Assembly (NCBI GenBank): GCA_029251505.1
Contig: JAQXDG010000012.1
Location: 1 to 40,213, forward strand
Direction of reading: 5' to 3'
Source: Glaciecola sp.
GTDB lineage: Bacteria; Pseudomonadota; Gammaproteobacteria; Enterobacterales; Alteromonadaceae
Length of the DNA stretch: 40,213 bases
The notes under the pieces are model-generated. The model saw nothing but the letters and a program-made list of their open reading frames with translations, ran no database searches and was not told the origin of the DNA. The position numbers and the translations under genes are program-made. Positions 36,271 through 40,213 of this stretch are shown in pieces; the stretch's first letter is position 1, and every line of letters starts with the position of its first letter.

Positions 36271-37413
36271 TTATGATTGTTTAGCTAACTTATTAGCTTG
36301 AGTTAACAAACGTGGGAAATACTGCATCGGTAAAAACTCGGATAACTGCTCAAATTTAGTCGCTAATTGAGCATAGCTATCGGCAGTAACATTGATATGT
36401 CCCATCTTACGTTTTTCACGTACTTCTTTGCCATACCAATGCAGATGAACACCAGGTATACCAATGAGGTTTTTAGAAAATGAACTTACGCCAATAATAT
36501 TGACCATAGCACTGATTTTTTGTGCATGTGAATCACCTAAAGGCAAGCCACATATGGCGCGTAAATGATTTTCAAATTGACACGTATCAGCACCTTGCAT
36601 CGACCAATGCCCAGAATTATGAACACGAGGAGCGAGCTCGTTGACGAGTAATTCATCACCAACTTGAAATAATTCGACAGCTAACGTGCCAACATATTCC
36701 ATTTGTTTCGCTAAGGTTTTAAAAATGCTCTCGGCTTTTGCAATAACAATGTCTGAAAGCTCCGGCGCAGGGGCAATAGACACATGTAACTGACCTTCAA
36801 AATGTGTATTTTGTGCCAATGGATACAATGCAATATTACCGTCTTTACCGACCGTACCGACTAACGATAATTCACGGTCAAAGGGACACATTGTTTCGGC
36901 TACAATAGGGACTTTAACCAAGTCTAAATGACTAAATACTTCGGCTAAATCAGTCAAACCATCGGCATTGCTAATACGCCACTGGCCATAACCGTCATAA
37001 CCATCTCGGCTAGATTTAAAGATAATCTTATCGCCAAGGCGGTCAGTAATACCACTAAGTTGAGCTATATCAGTGATAATTTCGTGTTCACAATTAGGGA
37101 TCCCCGCAAGTGCAAGAAGATGTTTTTCGCGAACGCGATCAGCCCCGACTAATATTGAACGCATATTTGGCAATAACTTACCGGACTGCTCCGCTTGCTC
37201 TAATAACGATTCTGGAACATGTTCAAACTCAACGGTGAGCACATCAGCATTCTCAATCGCGGTATCCAAACTTAACTTCAAATTACGTTTAGTGACCGGA
37301 TTAACAATTTTGTTTGATGCGACATCAACGGCTTGTACATTAATATTTAACGGGCTACCCGCTAAATACATCATTCGTGCAAGTTGGCCTGAACCATAGA
37401 CAAGAACATTCAT
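36271..37413 (-). CDS. purK: N5-carboxyaminoimidazole ribonucleotide synthase
   Basis: ATP-grasp enzyme that converts AIR, ATP and bicarbonate to N5-CAIR in purine synthesis, feeding PurE. The 380-residue protein begins VLVYGSGQLARMM, the family's N-terminal nucleotide fold. It has the ATP-grasp loop segment KSSRDGYDGYGQWR (133-146) and the metal-binding VNELAPRVHNSGHWSMQGADTCQFE region (about 256-280). It starts four bases after purE stops, so purE-purK form one transcript, the usual order. Both CAIR-pathway genes are intact, indicating the two-step bacterial route. Confidence 0.97.
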   Translation of the reverse strand: MNVLVYGSGQLARMMYLAGSPLNINVQAVDVASNKIVNPVTKRNLKLSLDTAIENADVLTVEFEHVPESLLEQAEQSGKLLPNMRSILVGADRVREKHLLALAGIPNCEHEIITDIAQLSGITDRLGDKIIFKSSRDGYDGYGQWRISNADGLTDLAEVFSHLDLVKVPIVAETMCPFDRELSLVGTVGKDGNIALYPLAQNTHFEGQLHVSIAPAPELSDIVIAKAESIFKTLAKQMEYVGTLAVELFQVGDELLVNELAPRVHNSGHWSMQGADTCQFENHLRAICGLPLGDSHAQKISAMVNIIGVSSFSKNLIGIPGVHLHWYGKEVREKRKMGHINVTADSYAQLATKFEQLSEFLPMQYFPRLLTQANKLAKQS

Positions 37414-37417
37414 TAAT

Positions 37418-37903
37418 TTATAACTCTAGTTGACCGTTACTTAACACAGTGTCGGTTTGTTTTTTACGAAACTCAATAATAGCTTGAGCAACAGCGGGCT
37501 CTTGCAAGCCAACGATTTGCGCAGCTAGCAAACCCGCATTAGCTGCACCGGCCTCACCAATCGCTAACGTACCGACTGCAACACCTTTAGGCATCTGCAC
37601 TATCGATAATAACGAATCAATGCCATTGAGTTGACTGGAACGAACTGGACAACCTAATACAGGAATATGCGTATGAGCGGCAATCATGCCGGGAAGATGC
37701 GCTGCACCGCCAGCACCAGCGATAATGACACTATAGCCTTCGGTATGTGCTGTTTGAGCAAACGAAGTCAGCAAATCCGGGGTGCGATGTGCGGATACAA
37801 CTTGTGCATGGTACTCAACACCTAAATGTTGCAGCATTTCAGCCGATAGTTTCATTGTAGGCCAATCAGACGTAGACCCCATTACGATTGCAACTTTTGC
37901 CAT
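37418..37903 (-). CDS. purE: N5-CAIR mutase (class I PurE)
   Basis: Rearranges N5-CAIR to CAIR in purine synthesis. The 161-residue protein has the class I features [10 protein letters not shown] (8-17), VVSAHRTPD (36-44, with the catalytic histidine) and [15 protein letters not shown] (about 62-76). AGAGAG precedes the ATG. It is divergent from the broken LysR gene, with 103 bases between. The short inverted repeat ACCGA/TCGGT (37927-37941) in that gap does not match the PurR operator. It is coupled to purK downstream. Confidence 0.97.
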   Translation of the reverse strand: MAKVAIVMGSTSDWPTMKLSAEMLQHLGVEYHAQVVSAHRTPDLLTSFAQTAHTEGYSVIIAGAGGAAHLPGMIAAHTHIPVLGCPVRSSQLNGIDSLLSIVQMPKGVAVGTLAIGEAGAANAGLLAAQIVGLQEPAVAQAIIEFRKKQTDTVLSNGQLEL

Positions 37904-38006
37904 CTTACTCTCTCTGTTTACACATAACCGATAGATTCGGTAAAATACGTGGTGGAAACGCCTAATTATACCTTAATTCACCTATAATGAAATATATAGT
38001 AGCGAT

Positions 38007-38748
38007 ATGAATGCATTAACATTTAGATTATTAGAAGTTTTTAAGCAAATTGTTGAATCAGGGTCGATTACTGCTGCCTCTGTGGCGTTACAACTGTCGC
38101 AACCCACCGTATCATTACAATTAAAAAAATTGACTGAAATATGCGGAGTGACATTACTTGAAACTAATCACGGAACCGTTCTCCTGACGGATGCAGGTAA
38201 TGCGGTATACCAATGTGCTAACGACATTATGCGCTCTAAATTAAATTTGAGTGCGCACATTGAGAGCCTCAAAGCACACCACCATGGTGGGTTTAAATTG
38301 GCAGTAGTCATCATCGCAAAATACTTAATCCCCCCAATTTTAAAACCATTTGACCGTCATTGCACCACAAGAATACACTGGCCCAAATCATTGTCACCTG
38401 AAAGATTTACAACATCAGAAATTTTTGGTGCGAGAACCCGGTTCGGCAACGCATCAAGTGCTCGTCAAATATTGTCAGCAACACCAAATTAAACTCTCCA
38501 ATATTATGCTTATAGAAAGTAACGAAGCGATTCGTTTGGCCGTCGCCTCAGGGTTAGGTATCGCGGTATTATCTCAACATACCCTCAACCAAGCTGTGAT
38601 GGGCGGAATAAAAGAGCTTAATATCGTTGATTTTCCAATTATCAATCAATTGTATACAGTCACACTGAAGAATAGACAACAATCCGTTTCTAGCGATAAA
38701 TTCAAATATCACTTAGTTAATCACGGTCGTCTAACTTCAGTGTGTTAA
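38007..38748 (+). pseudogene. Disrupted LysR-type transcriptional regulator (CbbR-like)
   Basis: The first part (38007 to about 38350) encodes an intact winged helix-turn-helix: FKQIVESGSITAASVALQLSQPTVSLQLKKL. The start of the effector domain follows (LAVVIIAKYLIPPILKPF). The next recognisable family sequence, VIAPQEYTG, then KFLVREPGSATHQV and LAVASGLGIAVLSQ, continues in another frame from about 38350 to the TAG-free end at 38748. Compared with family members of about 300 residues, roughly 55 residues of the effector domain are missing between the two parts, so a deletion of about 160 bases shifted the frame. The original frame runs on to 38492 as nonsense. A -10 TATAAT lies at 37983-37988. 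The DNA-binding half could still be expressed. Confidence 0.85.
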
Positions 38749-38773
38749 CTGCATTGGCATTGCTATACTGGTA

Positions 38774-40120
38774 TCATTTATCGCTTTTGGAATTAACATC
38801 GTGAAATAACGTATCAATCGTTAGGTTGGTTAATAATTTCACGCCTAATTTCATCCCTTTGTCATCCACCACAAATTCTGGAGTGTGGTGTGCTGGGGCA
38901 TCTTCAGGAGCTGTGTCAACTGAACGACCACCGATCCACAAATACACACCAGGGATCTCTTTTTGGAAAAAAGAAAAATCTTCAGCACCGGTGACCGGCT
39001 TAGAATAAATGACATTTTCATCTCCGGCAGTACGATTTAATGTCGGGACGACTTGCTTCATTAAATCATGATCATTAAACGTAATGGGATAATAATAATC
39101 TAAGGGTAAAGTGATCTCAGCTGTGGCACGCATACTCTCAGCTATCGCATTTACCTTACGAGGCAGGGCTTCATAGATATGATCACGTGCCGTTTCATTT
39201 AATGTTCTGATTGTACCGATAAGCTCTACTTCATTTGGGATAATGTTAGAGCGATTACCGCCATTGATCGCGCCAATCGTAATCACCGCGGCATCGTCTA
39301 ACAGGCGCAATTCACGACTCACAATAGTTTGTAGGCTCATAATAGTTTGTGCCGCTGTCGTAATAGGATCGACACTCAACCAAGGATAAGCGCCGTGCGC
39401 TTGCTTACCTTTAATCACTATTTTAAACGGGTCAACAGCAGCCATAATGCCACCTTCGCGCCACAATACAGTACCGACAGGTTCAGCTGCCGAAATATGT
39501 AAACCAAAAATCGCATCGACATCAGGGTTTTTCAGTACGCCTTCTTGGACCATGATCTCTGCGCCCCCCACTTCACCTTCAGGCGATCCTTCTTCAGCGG
39601 GCTGAAAAATAAATTTAACTTGACCGACTAGCTCATCTTGCATGTCCGTAAGAACTTTAGCGGCCCCCATCAGCATAGCTATATGCGTATCATGCCCACA
39701 AGCATGCATTACAGGTACCTCTTTACCGTTAAACATCCCTCGTTTAGTCGATTTATACGGTAAATCATTATCTTCTAATACTGGTAAGCCATCAATGTCG
39801 GCTCGTAATGCAACGACAGGGCCTGGTTTACCTGTGTCTAACAAACCAACCACACCTGTTTTAGCGATGCCTGTTTGTACTTGTAAGCCTAAGCTCGTGA
39901 GATACTTAGCAATATACGCTGCCGTTTCAAATTCTCGATTCGACAGCTCAGGGTTCGCATGAAAATGATGACGCCATTGAACAACTTGTTCTTCCATAGC
40001 ACTGACTTTATCTGTCACTACACCAGGTTCAGGCTTAGCCTGTAAATTCGGCGCAGTCGCAAGTAACGCTGTCATACCTAATACAATGCCAATGCTTCGA
40101 GATAAGTTGGATAGCTTCAT
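38774..40120 (-). CDS. Exported M20-family amidohydrolase / peptidase
   Basis: A 448-residue metallohydrolase of the M20D group (hippurate hydrolase, IAA-amino acid and N-acyl amino acid amidohydrolases). Metal-site motifs are HACGHDTH (138-145), QPAEEG (about 172-177), an H in FGLHIS, and TGAEDFSFF near 388. The dimerisation domain lies about 220-340. An N-terminal signal peptide ends around LQA (28), so the protein is probably periplasmic, unlike many cytosolic relatives. AAGGAGC lies five bases before the ATG. The natural substrate is unknown, probably an N-acylated amino acid or peptide. It is convergent with the LysR relic, and the 93 bases upstream to the window end show no further gene. 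Confidence 0.92.
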   Translation of the reverse strand: MKLSNLSRSIGIVLGMTALLATAPNLQAKPEPGVVTDKVSAMEEQVVQWRHHFHANPELSNREFETAAYIAKYLTSLGLQVQTGIAKTGVVGLLDTGKPGPVVALRADIDGLPVLEDNDLPYKSTKRGMFNGKEVPVMHACGHDTHIAMLMGAAKVLTDMQDELVGQVKFIFQPAEEGSPEGEVGGAEIMVQEGVLKNPDVDAIFGLHISAAEPVGTVLWREGGIMAAVDPFKIVIKGKQAHGAYPWLSVDPITTAAQTIMSLQTIVSRELRLLDDAAVITIGAINGGNRSNIIPNEVELIGTIRTLNETARDHIYEALPRKVNAIAESMRATAEITLPLDYYYPITFNDHDLMKQVVPTLNRTAGDENVIYSKPVTGAEDFSFFQKEIPGVYLWIGGRSVDTAPEDAPAHHTPEFVVDDKGMKLGVKLLTNLTIDTLFHDVNSKSDK

Positions 40121-40213
40121 TGTAGCTCCTTGAATAAAATTATAAATTTATTATATTTACACCATAACACAAACAAATATAGAAAGAATACAGATAAAAC
40201 CCCAAAAAAAGGC

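Noticed and set aside
37927-37941. Inverted repeat ACCGA/TCGGT before purE as a PurR operator
   Set aside because: The arms are only five bases and the sequence does not resemble the ACGCAAACGTTTGCGT consensus.

Overview
This window is chromosomal DNA from a gammaproteobacterium, most likely a marine, moderately AT-rich member of the Alteromonadales/Vibrionales neighbourhood. The evidence is a Vibrio-type ThyA, MutH (which implies Dam-directed mismatch repair), RppH, PtsP, RapA next to RluA, and CnoX/YbbN. I cannot name a genus. I see no tRNA, rRNA, CRISPR array, insertion sequence or prophage gene. The region is dense with genes, and no intergenic gap exceeds about 300 bases.

Layout. (a) 1-13082 is mostly minus strand: thyA, lgt and a TauE-type permease follow ptsP and rppH. 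mutH diverges from rppH. A small 53-codon gene with a good promoter sits between mutH and a CYTH-CHAD triphosphatase, which follows putA almost without a gap. alr lies further upstream. (b) 13172-22864 holds an apparent cell-wall sugar salvage locus. Its plus-strand genes are a sodium/solute symporter, a DUF885 lipoprotein, murQ, a NamZ-type exo-muramidase lipoprotein and an M14 metallopeptidase. A convergent gene encodes an exported two-domain NagZ, and beyond it lies a broken relic that joins the start of a TonB receptor to the end of a serine beta-lactamase-family (AmiE-like) protein. (c) 22941-26144 holds an NhaC-family antiporter and gamma-glutamyltransferase. (d) 26166-40120 is housekeeping: a VOC protein, purA, cnoX, an Mpo1-like membrane protein, a PIN-PhoH ATPase, rapA-rluA, a PQQ-type sugar dehydrogenase, a PCuAC copper chaperone, purE-purK, a disrupted LysR gene and an exported M20 amidohydrolase.

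The most interesting part is region (b). NagZ, NamZ, MurQ and the AmiE-like remnant together resemble the Bacillus muropeptide-recovery cluster rather than the usual enterobacterial cytosolic recycling route. A sodium symporter is placed where Bacillus has a PTS transporter, as also seems to be the case in some Bacteroidota loci. A working model is that periplasmic NagZ and NamZ release GlcNAc and MurNAc, the symporter imports MurNAc, a kinase encoded elsewhere phosphorylates it, and MurQ converts MurNAc-6-phosphate to GlcNAc-6-phosphate. DUF885 and the M14 enzyme may deal with the peptides. The AmiE-like gene has been lost by a deletion whose footprint is visible. Palindromes with GTATAA half-sites lie in front of both transcripts of the locus.

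Family assignments rest on recognising motifs and remembered family sequences; no database search was run. Starts were revised where a Shine-Dalgarno sequence favoured another codon (putA, murQ, namZ, ggt, phoH, PCuAC).
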